Source: Spirochaetales bacterium (GTDB taxonomy: Bacteria > Spirochaetota > Spirochaetia > SZUA-6 > RPPD01). From it: a stretch of DNA of 64,000 bases. The stretch spans positions 1 to 64,000 of the forward strand of contig JAFGJO010000040.1 in NCBI GenBank assembly GCA_016929065.1, given 5' to 3'. Every line of letters starts with the position of its first letter. Position 1 is the first letter of the stretch. Under the pieces are notes generated by a model. That model had not been told where the DNA came from and ran no database searches. It saw only the letters and a list, made by a program, of their open reading frames with translations. Positions 52,718-61,544 of this stretch are shown one piece after another. The translations under genes were made by a program, and so were the position numbers.

Positions 52718-53911
52718 ATGGAACTGGTAGCACCTGCCGGCAATATCGACAAACTCAAATTCGCATACCTGTACGGAGCTGATGCCGCATACATCGGCAT
52801 CAAGAATTTCTCCCTGCGCCAGCGCGCTGATAATTTCCGTGAAACAGAATACGAAAAAATAAAAGAGATAAAAGGTGACAAAAAACTCTTCGGCGCGTTC
52901 AACATTTACTTTTACAATAATGATCTCCGCCGCCTCGAAGAAGAAGCCGGATACATCAGCCGTTATCCCTTCGATGCATTTATCATTTCAGACCTCGGCG
53001 TGCTCCCGGTAATGAAAAAATATTTTCCGAATACTCCGCTTCATCTTTCCACCCAGGCAAACTGCACGAATGCCGAGGCCGCAAAAATGTACCGCGACCT
53101 GGGGTTCTCCCGCATTATCCTGGGACGCGAAGTGGGATTGTCAGAGATCGAAGAAATCAAAAAAGCCTCCGGTGTTGCAATCGAGGTCTTTGTTCATGGC
53201 GCGATGTGCATGTCGTATTCGGGCCGGTGCTATTTGAGCGCCTACATGGCAGGCCGGAGCGGCAACCGCGGCGACTGCGCGCACCCATGCAGATGGAATT
53301 TTCGGGTCCTGGAAGAAGAAGAGCGGCCGGGCGAATATTTCCCCATAGAAGAAGACGATCATTTTACCTCGATCATGTCATCCAAAGATTTGTGCATGAT
53401 CGACCACCTTGACAAACTCCGCGACGCCGGTGTCGACGCGTGCAAGATCGAGGGCCGGATGAAGAGCGTTTATTACGTGGCGGTCACCTGCCGCGCCTAC
53501 CGGAAGGCCATTGATAACGCAATGGGAAAAACCGTTGCCGATATTCAACCGTATATCGACGAACTCTATAATGTAAGCCACCGCGAGTTCTGGACCGGTT
53601 TTTTCTTTGACAAGGAGGAGATCGCCAAGCCCACCCTCGCTTCGTACACCAGGGGGTATCTTTTTTTGGGAACCGTACTGCGGGAAATAAAACCGGGGCT
53701 GTTTCTACTCGATGTCAAAAACAGTTTTGCAGAGGGACAAACTATTGAATACACCGGGTTCGATATACTCAGCATAGAAGATGAGTCTTTTGCATTATAT
53801 GAAGAAAACGAAGAACCAACCGAACGCGCCGACCATCACAAACCCTGTCTTTTAAAAACAAACAAACTGCTGAAACCCGGGTATATCCTCCGCCGGAGAA
53901 TGCAAGAGTAA
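52718..53911 (+). CDS. U32-family (TrhP/RlhA-type) RNA hydroxylation protein
   Basis: A 397-residue protein of the peptidase U32 family. The TIM-like N-terminal part starts MELVAPAGNIDKLKFAYLYGADAAYIG. The family signature is seen in EVFVHGAMCMSYSGRCYLSAYMAGRSGNRGDCAHPCRW, with four conserved cysteines. Bacterial members of this branch act in prephenate-dependent 5-hydroxyuridine formation in tRNA (TrhP) or 23S rRNA (RlhA), and some are still annotated as collagenase-like proteases. Which RNA is modified cannot be told here. No good ribosome site precedes the ATG, though the reading frame is unmistakable. Confidence 0.9.
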   Translation: MELVAPAGNIDKLKFAYLYGADAAYIGIKNFSLRQRADNFRETEYEKIKEIKGDKKLFGAFNIYFYNNDLRRLEEEAGYISRYPFDAFIISDLGVLPVMKKYFPNTPLHLSTQANCTNAEAAKMYRDLGFSRIILGREVGLSEIEEIKKASGVAIEVFVHGAMCMSYSGRCYLSAYMAGRSGNRGDCAHPCRWNFRVLEEEERPGEYFPIEEDDHFTSIMSSKDLCMIDHLDKLRDAGVDACKIEGRMKSVYYVAVTCRAYRKAIDNAMGKTVADIQPYIDELYNVSHREFWTGFFFDKEEIAKPTLASYTRGYLFLGTVLREIKPGLFLLDVKNSFAEGQTIEYTGFDILSIEDESFALYEENEEPTERADHHKPCLLKTNKLLKPGYILRRRMQE

Positions 53912-54215
53912 AGCTCCACATGGAGATCGCAATGAGGAAAATCATCCTCAAAATGCAAATATTTTCAAAGGATATTCATACGTTTTCCCCTGGGCCGGTG
54001 TAATTCCACTGCACACGCGCATTGTATTTTATGCAACCGATCCGTTGTATACCTTCAATAGTAAAATTTAATGACCCGGAGGGTTGGAATCCACACTGTT
54101 TTTATATGCAGGAAATGCCTGAACATAAACTTGCCGCCGGCCCCACAGTATAGTAATTTACATATATAGCGATGAAGTTTTCATCTATGATACAACAACA
54201 TGAGGAGGCTTTCCC
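53912..54215 (+). other. gene-free gap upstream of sod
   Basis: About 300 bases with no coding signal. Small inverted repeats (CTCCA/TGGAG at 53914-53925) are weak. TTGCCG at 54131-54136 with TAATTT 17 bases later is a possible sod promoter of low quality. Confidence 0.4.
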
Positions 54216-54839
54216 ATGACACATACATTATATAAACTGCCGGATCTTGCTTTCGGCTTTGCAGAACTCGTACCGCATATTGATGCGAAAACCATGGAAA
54301 TTCACCATGACAGGCATCACAATGGATATATCACCAATCTGAATGCAGCCCTGGAAAAGGAACCGTCAGTTGCAGACATATCCCTGGAAGACATGTTGAA
54401 AGATTTGTCCAAAGTGCCGGATTCAATCCGAACCGCTGTCCGCAACAACGGCGGAGGCCATTTCAACCATTCGCTCTTCTGGAAGATACTCACTCCGGAA
54501 CCGACTGAGACACATGGCAAATTGAAAAAAGCAATAGAACGGGATTTCGGGTCTGTAGATGCATTTCAGGAACAATTCAGCAAAGCAGCCGCAACCCGTT
54601 TCGGAAGCGGCTGGGCATGGCTGAGCGCTGACGGGTCCGGAAAACTTGTCGTACACTCAACACCGAATCAGGACACGCCCCTTTCAGACGGTCTGCGTCC
54701 GGTGATCGGGCTTGATGTATGGGAACACGCATATTATCTGAACTACCAAAACAGGAGGGCCGACTACATCAAGGCATTCTGGAATATTCTTGACTGGCAT
54801 GCGGCTGAAACATTTTATACAACCGGCTTTGGTGTATGA
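54216..54839 (+). CDS. sodA: Fe/Mn superoxide dismutase
   Basis: A 207-residue cytoplasmic enzyme with GAGGAGG before the ATG. Metal ligands in order: H30 (MEIHHDRHH), H85 ([11 protein letters not shown]), D167 and H171 ([15 protein letters not shown]). The [11 protein letters not shown] and GSGWAWLS segments are close to Mn or cambialistic enzymes; the metal cannot be settled by reading alone. It removes superoxide and would protect oxygen-sensitive metalloenzymes in an anaerobe. A single-gene transcript with a strong terminator. Confidence 0.96.
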   Translation: MTHTLYKLPDLAFGFAELVPHIDAKTMEIHHDRHHNGYITNLNAALEKEPSVADISLEDMLKDLSKVPDSIRTAVRNNGGGHFNHSLFWKILTPEPTETHGKLKKAIERDFGSVDAFQEQFSKAAATRFGSGWAWLSADGSGKLVVHSTPNQDTPLSDGLRPVIGLDVWEHAYYLNYQNRRADYIKAFWNILDWHAAETFYTTGFGV

Positions 54840-54846
54840 CATGATT

Positions 54847-54878
54847 GCCGGATGCTTTTAACAGCATCCGGCTTTTTT
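54847..54878 (+). terminator. terminator of the superoxide dismutase gene
   Basis: GCCGGATGC (54847-54855) and GCATCCGGC (54864-54872) form a perfect nine-base stem with an eight-base loop, followed by six T. It lies directly after the sod stop codon. Confidence 0.95.
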
Positions 54879-54912
54879 CTGAAGGGCATAGATCCTTTAT
54901 CCTTCCTCAATG

Positions 54913-57501
54913 CTACCGCGCCTCTGTGCTTTTGTGAGGAATCTTCTTTTTTTGCTGCATGAAAACCTTCAGCACCTCGAACCACACCACGCTCCCGATT
55001 CCTGCTCCAACAGCGATCAGGATATCCGTTGCATGCATAAACCCGAAATGAAACAAGTCCTGCAGCACAGGAATATACACCACCAGCCCCAGAAATATGA
55101 GCGCTCCGCCGGCCACCCATGGTAATGCTGAATTCTTAACTGCAAAAGACCGAAATATTGTTGAAGACCATGACCTGTTTGTCAAAATGAGACACAGATT
55201 AGAAATAATGAGAGTAATAAAGGTGAGCGTCCGTACTTCTGCAATACTCTGGCCCAATGCCATTGATACCCGGCAGACACCAAAAACCACAACCAACGCA
55301 ATAATTCCCTGAAGTGTACTCAGCAGCAATGTTTTTCTGCTGAACAGGCGCTCTGTTTTTTTTCGCGGAGGCCGGTCCATGATATCCTTTTCCTCGGGTT
55401 CCGACTCAAAAACCACTGAACACGCCGGATCAATAATCAGCTCCAGGAATACAATATGGACGACTGTTAAAATCTCCATATCCTTCCAGCCCAGCAATAC
55501 CGGCAGAAGCGCCATCCCCGCAATGGGGATATGCACACTGATGATATATGCCATAGCTTTTCGCAAATTATCAAAAATCCGCCGGCCCATTTTTACGGCT
55601 GATACAATCGAAGGAAACGAGTCATCGAGCAGTACCAGGTTCGAGGCCTCACGTGCAACATCGGTACCCCGCTGTCCCATTGCAATACCGATATGCGCAG
55701 ACTTGAGCGCCGGAGCGTCATTCACCCCGTCCCCGGTCATCGAAACAATTTCGCCGGCCTGCTTCAAGGCATTGACAATCCGCAGTTTCTGCTCGGGGAC
55801 GACCCGGGCAAAGATATTTACCCGGCCTATTTTTTCCATGAGCTGTTCATCAGCCATTGTGTTCAATTCGGGACCGGTGATCGCCATAGTACTGTTATCA
55901 AGTCCGATTTGTTCACCAATACGCATGGCCGTCGACGGATAATCTCCGGTGATCATCACCACCCGTATTCCTGCCCGGCGGCATTCGGAAACCGCCGAAG
56001 GGACAGTATCACGGATCGGATCTGCCAGGCCCAGCAGGCCAAGAAACTGAAAATCAAAATCATGCTGCTCGCCCGGCAGCCGGTCAGACTTTTTAAAATC
56101 AGCCCGGGCAACGCCAAGCACCCGCAGCCCCTTCCCTGCAATTTCCTGTATTTCCTGCTGTAATGCCTTTAATTGAATTTCTGAAAAATGGCATAAATCC
56201 GCGATCGCCTCGGGAGCACCCTTGGCCGCGATACAGTATTCATTTTTATCCGGTGATATCCACACATGAGACAGGGCCAAAAGCTCTTTTGACAGCGGAT
56301 ACTCATGTACCATTTCCCAGTCTTCATGAATGTGTTCAGTGTCCTTCAGTTTGTGTTCTCCCAACGCGAGCAATGCTTTTTCCATCGGGTCAAAGGGGTC
56401 CTTCTTGCTGGCAAGAATTCCATATTCGACAAGCGCATGAACAAATTCCGGTAACGGCTCTCTTTTGTTTTTCTCAACATCGTAAAACGCGTCATGCGCA
56501 TGAAGAAGCGCAATACTCATTTTGTTTTCGGTGAGGGTACCTGTTTTATCCACACAAAAGACCGTTGCAGCACCCAATGTCTCTATAGCGGCGACCTTGC
56601 GGGTGAGTACCTGCTTTTTGGATATTCGCCATGCACCGAGCGCCAAAAAAACCGTCAAAACAACCGGAAACTCCTCGGGGAGCATTGCCATTGCCAGTTT
56701 TAACCCGTTGAGCACAGCCTTGAGCCAGTCGTTCTGCAGGAGCCCATAGACCCCTGTCAACAGGAAACAAAGGGTAAGCGCGATAACAAACACCGTCCGA
56801 ACAATTCTGCCGGTTTCTTTTTTGAGCGTGGTGTCTTCCTCACTGACCTCTCCCAGAGATTTTCCTATTTTTCCCATCTGGGTATGTGCACCGATTTTTT
56901 TCACCCATGCGACTCCCTGCCCATGAACAACAAGTGTTCCGGAAAACACAAACGGCTGGCCGTCGCCGCCCGGTACATCCATTTCGATATCAGGTATGGA
57001 AGCCTCCTTTTCCACAGCGATCGATTCCCCGGTGAGAAGCGATTCATCGATTTTCAAATTCAATCCCCACACCAGAATTCCGTCAGCCGGAACTCGGTCA
57101 CCTTCGGCAAGAATAATATAGTCGCCGCGAATTACTTCCCTGCCCGCTATTCTTCGCCGCTCACCGTCCCGAATTACCAGAGCGCGCGGGCTGGACAGGT
57201 CACGAAGCGCAGACAACGCCTTCTCGGTTTTGCCTTCCTGGTACACAGTGATTCCGATTATTACTCCGACAAATCCAAGAAGCATGACCGCCTCCTGAAT
57301 ATCACCAAGGATACAATACAACCCGCCACAGGCCACCAGCAAAAGAAACATCGGCTCCTTCATCACCTCAAAAACAATATGAAAAATGGATTTCTTTTTT
57401 GCGGAGGGAAGTTCATTGAATCCATCCTCTTTACGGCGCCGGAGTACTTCGGTTTCGGAAAGCCCGGATAGATTTTTAACTTGTTCCTGTGTAAATGACA
57501 C
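54913..57501 (-). CDS. P2-type cation-transporting ATPase (Ca2+ type)
   Basis: An 862-residue membrane pump; GTG 57501 has CAGGAGG five bases upstream, so the longer frame is not used. The N-terminal cation ATPase domain (LSGLSETEVLRRRKEDGFNELP) is followed by IDESLLTGESIAVEK, the phosphorylation motif VFCVDKTGTLTENK, VVMITGDYPSTAMRIG and VSMTGDGVNDAPALKSAHIGIAMG. About ten membrane helices. The ion site region in helix 4 reads MLPEEFPVVLTVF, where SERCA has PEGLP, so cation choice may differ; helix 6 has LELIIDPACSVVFESEP. Probably exports Ca2+ or another divalent cation. Stands alone, divergent from the lipoprotein at 58185. Confidence 0.93.
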   Translation of the reverse strand: MSFTQEQVKNLSGLSETEVLRRRKEDGFNELPSAKKKSIFHIVFEVMKEPMFLLLVACGGLYCILGDIQEAVMLLGFVGVIIGITVYQEGKTEKALSALRDLSSPRALVIRDGERRRIAGREVIRGDYIILAEGDRVPADGILVWGLNLKIDESLLTGESIAVEKEASIPDIEMDVPGGDGQPFVFSGTLVVHGQGVAWVKKIGAHTQMGKIGKSLGEVSEEDTTLKKETGRIVRTVFVIALTLCFLLTGVYGLLQNDWLKAVLNGLKLAMAMLPEEFPVVLTVFLALGAWRISKKQVLTRKVAAIETLGAATVFCVDKTGTLTENKMSIALLHAHDAFYDVEKNKREPLPEFVHALVEYGILASKKDPFDPMEKALLALGEHKLKDTEHIHEDWEMVHEYPLSKELLALSHVWISPDKNEYCIAAKGAPEAIADLCHFSEIQLKALQQEIQEIAGKGLRVLGVARADFKKSDRLPGEQHDFDFQFLGLLGLADPIRDTVPSAVSECRRAGIRVVMITGDYPSTAMRIGEQIGLDNSTMAITGPELNTMADEQLMEKIGRVNIFARVVPEQKLRIVNALKQAGEIVSMTGDGVNDAPALKSAHIGIAMGQRGTDVAREASNLVLLDDSFPSIVSAVKMGRRIFDNLRKAMAYIISVHIPIAGMALLPVLLGWKDMEILTVVHIVFLELIIDPACSVVFESEPEEKDIMDRPPRKKTERLFSRKTLLLSTLQGIIALVVVFGVCRVSMALGQSIAEVRTLTFITLIISNLCLILTNRSWSSTIFRSFAVKNSALPWVAGGALIFLGLVVYIPVLQDLFHFGFMHATDILIAVGAGIGSVVWFEVLKVFMQQKKKIPHKSTEAR

Positions 57502-58184
57502 GAAAACCTCCTGTAAAGAGGCGTCCTGGTATGCGGTACCATAACAATGAAATGATAACAAAACAACCGAACATACAGGATTCACCTTTGTCTTCCCAAA
57601 AAACAGAAGACTTTAAAGGGGAAGTCCCGCAGCCGGTAACATGGATTTGGCTGCTGCCCCGCGGTTAGGGCCCGGTATTGATACCGACAATTTTCGAAAT
57701 TGTCGGTATTTCCGATTTTACGGATTTGTTATTTTTTTGGTGTAACTAAAATAATCCCGCTGACACCTGTCTAAAAACAACAAATCCGCAGTTATGGAGT
57801 AGAAACCTGTTCTTCCCGCAAAATACGATTCAAACGATAATGGATGATAGTATATTTGTCAAGAAGTATGAAAAAAGGGTTCGCACAAGACCGCAGAATC
57901 ACAGAAATATCAGGTCATTTTTCATCCCCTCACTGCCAGGACAGGAACATAAAAATAATAATTCAATTATATTTCTGAGAATCCTCATTAAAAACAGAAA
58001 AGGATTTTTCATGGCTTCCGAACGTTTCATACCTGCAGTAGTGAGGAAGACATGAAAAATCCGTAAACTATAAGCAATCAAGGATTCTTAAAAACACAGC
58101 CTAATCAGGATATTTTTCATATTTCTGTCCGCATATTGATTTTTTATTGCAATGCGCTAAACTATTTACAGAAGGAAAAAATAC
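57502..58184. other. 680-base intergenic region with two hairpins
   Basis: No convincing gene. Two stable inverted repeats are present: GGGG-(aagtccc)-GCAGCC with GGCTGC-(tg)-CCCC at 57618-57660, and the 13-base perfect arms ATACCGACAATTT/AAATTGTCGGTAT at 57681-57693 and 57697-57709. They stand 115-210 bases upstream of the P-type ATPase start on the other strand. Neither has a clear T-run. A plus-strand open frame at 57840-58055 has no ribosome site and odd composition and is not called. Confidence 0.6.
57681..57709. repeat. 13-base perfect palindrome
   Basis: ATACCGACAATTT and AAATTGTCGGTAT arms are separated by only three bases (TCG). The following TTTCCGATTTT is T-rich but interrupted, so terminator function is uncertain; an operator is also possible. 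Confidence 0.7.
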
Positions 58185-58616
58185 ATGTCAAAAAAATTAC
58201 TGTTCTTTCCCGCCATGTTTTGCGGCCTTATTTTCATGGTCTCCTGCATCGGCCAGGCAGAAGAATTGCCAAAAGATGAGCCAAAGAATCCTGGAGGGCC
58301 GTTTGTGATCGCATCAGACTGCGAATATAATGAGTTCACCGGAAACGCCTTGATTCTCGGATCACAGTGGCTCACTGAAACAAGCCTTGAGCTCACCTTC
58401 AATTTCCTCCCGGCAGATGACCAGCAGGTGAATCAGTACAAATTCCCGAATTTCAAAAATGAAAATCAAACCCGTATTGTTTACTTTGACAAACCGCCCA
58501 ATCAGGAAACAAAAGATTTGGTCATCCAGCAGAACATACTTGGTTGTTCCAGACTGGAGATAAAAAAGGGGACATGCACCCCGGTTGTGTTTAAATTTCC
58601 ATTTCTGGAAAAATAA
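58185..58616 (+). CDS. small lipoprotein of unknown function
   Basis: A 143-residue lipoprotein with AGAAGGAA before the ATG and lipobox MVSC. The mature part starts IGQAEELPKDEPKNPGGPFVIASDCEYNEF and contains strands (SLELTFNFLPADD, TRIVYFDKPP) and four cysteines in all. I recognise no family. It lies 15 bases upstream of the papain-like lipoprotein and is surely cotranscribed; possibly an inhibitor or partner of that protease (inference only). Confidence 0.75.
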   Translation: MSKKLLFFPAMFCGLIFMVSCIGQAEELPKDEPKNPGGPFVIASDCEYNEFTGNALILGSQWLTETSLELTFNFLPADDQQVNQYKFPNFKNENQTRIVYFDKPPNQETKDLVIQQNILGCSRLEIKKGTCTPVVFKFPFLEK

Positions 58617-58631
58617 AAAGGAGGCCCTGCC

Positions 58632-60701
58632 ATGCTTAAAAAAACAGGTCTATTGTGTATTATAATCCCCGCACTGCTCCTTCTGCTCCAATGTACACCC
58701 GGTGAAGACGGACCCAAAGGGCTTGGCCTTGGGGAAACTCCCGAGATGCTCTACAAATCATTCAGGGCATCCTCTTCACAGGCGTATGAGGGCAAGGCAC
58801 CGGAAATCGCCAAGGACGCCGACCTCTCGCCCCTGTTTCCCACACCCGGCAACCAGGGGACCATTGGCAGCTGTACCGCATGGACGACCGCCTATGCCTG
58901 TAAAACATATCAGGAAAATATCGAACGGGAATGGGGTGCCAATACAAACAAACATATTTTTTCCCCTTCCTATATTTATAACCAGATTAATAACGGCCAG
59001 GATGCAGGCGCACCGCTTGAATACGCGCTCATGCTCGTGATCGAAGACGGCTGTGCAACGCTTGATACCATGCCCTACACTTTAAACTACCGTGAAAAAC
59101 CGAATACCATGGCAGTCCGCGAAGCACAGGATTACAAGGCAAAATCCTTTGCGCGGGTAGATCCGAAGGATCTGTCAGCAGTAAAAAAAATGCTTTCCCG
59201 AGGCATGCCGGTATTAATCGGGATGATGGTCTACGAAAACTTCCAGTTTTATTCGGGCGGTGTCTATGACAAAGTAAGCGGCCAGCTGTTGGGCGGCCAC
59301 GCAATGTGCGTTGTCGGTTACGATGAAAGCAAGAAAGCCTTTAAAATCATCAATTCATGGAGTACCTCATGGGGAGAACAGGGGTATGCATGGGTCGGTT
59401 TTGATGTCTTTACAGAGTACGTCCAGGTAGCTCTGGTATTATATGATGAAATCAATGCAAGTCCGGTCGTTCCGGCTGTTCCTGTCGGTGTGGAGGCTTC
59501 ACAGGGAAGCTACATTGACCGCATTGAGGTCACCTGGCCGAAGGCAAGCAATGCTGAATCCTATGAGGTATACCGCTCAACAAACCCGATCGAAAACTTT
59601 GTCAAAATTGCGGATACACGCGGGACCCGGTACATCGATACAAAAGGAATAAAGAAAAATACCGAGTACTATTATGCGATAAAAAGCATTGCACGGACAA
59701 AGACAAGCGCGTTAAGCGAAGCAGCAAAAGGGTATGCGGGGACATTGGAAAAGGAGATCGGTATACCGCAGAAACTTGAAGGCCTGTATGACAGCGGTGC
59801 AGTATTCCTTTCATGGAACAGCATGAGCGGTGTTGACGGCTACTCGGTCTTCCGGTTTGATCCAAAACTGGAAAATTATATCCGCATTGGTTCGACGAAA
59901 AATGCGAAGTACCGCGATACAGAGACTTTTACTCCCGGTGAAACCATGTGGTATGTCATCGCCGCGGTCCGCGGCACGACCGAGGGAAAACCCGGCGAGG
60001 CCCTTGCCGTGTTTATTTCCTTTCCCGAACCGCCGGAAGCAAAAACCTGGAAGGCACCGCGAAAACTTTCTGCTTCACAGGGTTCGTTTGAAGACCGTAT
60101 CAAATTATCATGGGAAAAAGTTGCCGACGCTCCTCAATATACAGTCTACCGGTTCAAACAGGATGACGAAACCTGGACGGTACTGGGAGAAACCGGAAAA
60201 ACCGAATTTGAAGATACTGCCCCAACCAGGGAATCAGAATACTATGCAGTCGCGGTAAAAGACGGCAACATTATCGGCGAGCGGTCCGAATCGGTTTCCG
60301 GCTATGTCAAGAAAAACAAGCCGAAAGACAAGAAATTCGATGACGACAAATATTATGATGATCGTGAGCTTGAAGATACCGATTACAAAAATGATGATTT
60401 ATACGAAGACGATAAAAAAGATAATAAAAAAAAGGTCGTCGACAAGGGATTCTTTGACAATGAGCGGGAAGTGGAAGCTTTTTTTGACTCAAAAGAAGAG
60501 CAGGAAAAGTTTTTCGACTCAAAGGAAAAACAGGAGAAATTCTTTGACTCAAAAGAAGAGCAGGAAAAGTTTTTCGACTCAAAAGAAGAACAGGAAAAAT
60601 TCTTTGATTCAAAAGAGGAACAGGACAAGTTCTTTGACTCGAAAAAGAAACAGGATGATTTCTTTGACTCTCCTGCAGAAAAAGACTCATTTTTTGACTG
60701 A
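58632..60701 (+). CDS. papain-like (C1) cysteine protease lipoprotein with Fn3 modules and a repeat tail
   Basis: A 689-residue lipoprotein (lipobox LLLQC). The C1 protease domain spans ~65-275 with the catalytic set: NQGTIGSCTAWTTAYA (oxyanion Gln and Cys), GGHAMCVVGYD (His) and NSWSTSWGEQGYAWVG (Asn). No propeptide of normal length is evident. Three fibronectin type III-like modules follow (VPVGVEASQGSYIDRIEVTWPKA, PQKLEGLYDSGAVFLSWNS, PRKLSASQGSFEDRIKLSWEK). The tail is rich in Lys/Asp/Glu and ends in eight 10-residue FFDSKEEQEK repeats. A surface or periplasmic protease is the likely role. A strong terminator follows. Confidence 0.9.
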   Translation: MLKKTGLLCIIIPALLLLLQCTPGEDGPKGLGLGETPEMLYKSFRASSSQAYEGKAPEIAKDADLSPLFPTPGNQGTIGSCTAWTTAYACKTYQENIEREWGANTNKHIFSPSYIYNQINNGQDAGAPLEYALMLVIEDGCATLDTMPYTLNYREKPNTMAVREAQDYKAKSFARVDPKDLSAVKKMLSRGMPVLIGMMVYENFQFYSGGVYDKVSGQLLGGHAMCVVGYDESKKAFKIINSWSTSWGEQGYAWVGFDVFTEYVQVALVLYDEINASPVVPAVPVGVEASQGSYIDRIEVTWPKASNAESYEVYRSTNPIENFVKIADTRGTRYIDTKGIKKNTEYYYAIKSIARTKTSALSEAAKGYAGTLEKEIGIPQKLEGLYDSGAVFLSWNSMSGVDGYSVFRFDPKLENYIRIGSTKNAKYRDTETFTPGETMWYVIAAVRGTTEGKPGEALAVFISFPEPPEAKTWKAPRKLSASQGSFEDRIKLSWEKVADAPQYTVYRFKQDDETWTVLGETGKTEFEDTAPTRESEYYAVAVKDGNIIGERSESVSGYVKKNKPKDKKFDDDKYYDDRELEDTDYKNDDLYEDDKKDNKKKVVDKGFFDNEREVEAFFDSKEEQEKFFDSKEKQEKFFDSKEEQEKFFDSKEEQEKFFDSKEEQDKFFDSKKKQDDFFDSPAEKDSFFD
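60450..60698 (+). repeat. 30-base tandem repeat encoding the FFDSKEEQEK tail
   Basis: Eight 30-base units plus a final FFD run in frame to the stop codon of the protease gene. Units vary by a few substitutions (for example FFDNEREVEA, FFDSKEEQEK, FFDSKKKQDD, FFDSPAEKDS), with the FFDS start constant. The region probably expands and contracts by slippage. Confidence 0.9.
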
Positions 60702-60724
60702 TGAAAACCAATATAAATTTCAAG

Positions 60725-60756
60725 ACACCCGGTTTTTTACACCGGGTGTTTTTTTA
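60725..60756 (+). terminator. terminator of the papain-like lipoprotein gene
   Basis: ACACCCGGT (60725-60733) pairs with ACCGGGTGT (60741-60749); a T-run of about eight follows. It lies shortly after the stop at 60701. Confidence 0.93.
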
Positions 60757-60789
60757 GCCATAAATTTACTACAATTTTTCCTCTTTTAC

Positions 60790-60819
60790 TTGAAACTACT
60801 TCAGAGTGTGATATATTAT
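60790..60819 (+). promoter_or_regulatory. candidate promoter of the small lipoprotein gene
   Basis: TTGAAA at 60790-60795 with TATATT at 60812-60817 (16-base spacer) or TATTAT at 60814-60819 (18-base spacer). It lies between a terminator and a 5' hairpin, where the next gene's promoter is expected. Confidence 0.45.
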
Positions 60820-60820
60820 C

Positions 60821-60855
60821 TATTAAGTTGGTTTTCTTTTTCAACCAACTTAATA
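60821..60855 (+). promoter_or_regulatory. hairpin in the 5' leader of the small lipoprotein gene
   Basis: TATTAAGTTGGTT (60821-60833) and AACCAACTTAATA (60843-60855) are perfect 13-base arms around a nine-base loop. It lies just after the candidate promoter and ends 19 bases before ATG 60874. It could be an operator or an mRNA stabiliser. Confidence 0.65.
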
Positions 60856-60873
60856 TCTATCAGGAGCAAACCC

Positions 60874-61359
60874 ATGAAATTTAGAGTTTTTATTTCAGTA
60901 TTTATCACAGGAATTTTATTTTTTTACGGATGCGACGCACCCGGGAGTCCTGAACCCGAAACAATCCGGTATGACTTTCTTTATACTGTGGGTGCAGATG
61001 CAAGTGCTCTGGCACTATCCCAGGAGGCATATAATTTCAAGCCAGTCGAACTTGATCCGCTAAAAAGATATGTTATCAGCGGCCCTATTGGAGTTTATGG
61101 AAGTGCTGTCAATTATTATCTTTGTGTCACCTTCCAGCAAACCGGAGATTATATATTCAGCTGCCCGGACCTCTCCAGTATTATTGATATTGACTGCTAT
61201 ATCAGGCAAACTGATACAACACTTATCCAGGAGATTGTGCCGGCAACCGATAACACAATTTCAATTGCAGCCGGTACGTCCTATCTTCTTAACATGCATA
61301 AAACCACTACCTCCGGGTATGCTGCAACAACAGGAATATTTATCGAAGCTGCTGAATAA
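60874..61359 (+). CDS. small lipoprotein of unknown function
   Basis: A 161-residue lipoprotein with CAGGAG before ATG 60874. The open frame runs much further upstream, but that part is antisense-free shadow across the protease repeats and terminator and is not translated. Lipobox FFYGC, then DAPGSPEPE. The mature domain is all-beta (YVISGPIGVYGSAVNYYLCVTFQQTGDYIFSC and a late YLLNMHKTTTSGYAATTGIFI), consistent with a pre-peptidase or Ig-like module; that is weak. Followed by a terminator. Function unknown. Confidence 0.75.
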   Translation: MKFRVFISVFITGILFFYGCDAPGSPEPETIRYDFLYTVGADASALALSQEAYNFKPVELDPLKRYVISGPIGVYGSAVNYYLCVTFQQTGDYIFSCPDLSSIIDIDCYIRQTDTTLIQEIVPATDNTISIAAGTSYLLNMHKTTTSGYAATTGIFIEAAE

Positions 61360-61383
61360 TTTATCAGTATATACAGACCAGGG

Positions 61384-61418
61384 GGCTGTCCAATAAGTTG
61401 GATAGCCTCTTTTTTTTA
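61384..61418 (+). terminator. terminator of the small lipoprotein gene
   Basis: GGCTGTCCAA (61384-61393) pairs with TTGGATAGCC (61398-61407) with one G-T pair; a TC(T)8-type tract follows. A strong rho-independent terminator. Confidence 0.9.
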
Positions 61419-61424
61419 TGCAGT

Positions 61425-61542
61425 AATTCCTTTAAAAACTATTAGGGGGATGAAATTTTTTTTGTCCCCGGTGCTCGGAGAATGACTCGCACCAGCGGAC
61501 GAAAAAAATATTTCATCCCCCTGAAAGCCGCCTGAAGGAATT
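61425..61542. repeat. large imperfect palindrome, MITE-like
   Basis: A ~118-base dyad. Outer arms AATTCCTT (from 61425) and AAGGAATT (ending 61542) enclose perfect 13-base arms AGGGGGATGAAAT (61444-61456) and ATTTCATCCCCCT (61510-61522). Those continue through a seven-base T/A tract and GTCC/GGAC, with inner GGTGC/GCACC near the centre. It encodes nothing. It abuts the transposase remnant and may be a small non-autonomous element or a structured end of the insertion. Confidence 0.75.
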
Positions 61543-61544
61543 AA

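Noticed and set aside
57840..58055. 71-residue open frame in the long intergenic gap
   Set aside because: No ribosome site, unusual composition, and no recognisable domain.
60304..60873. Long N-terminal extension of the lipoprotein at 60874
   Set aside because: It runs out of frame through the protease gene, its repeats and a terminator; the signal peptide begins at ATG 60874.
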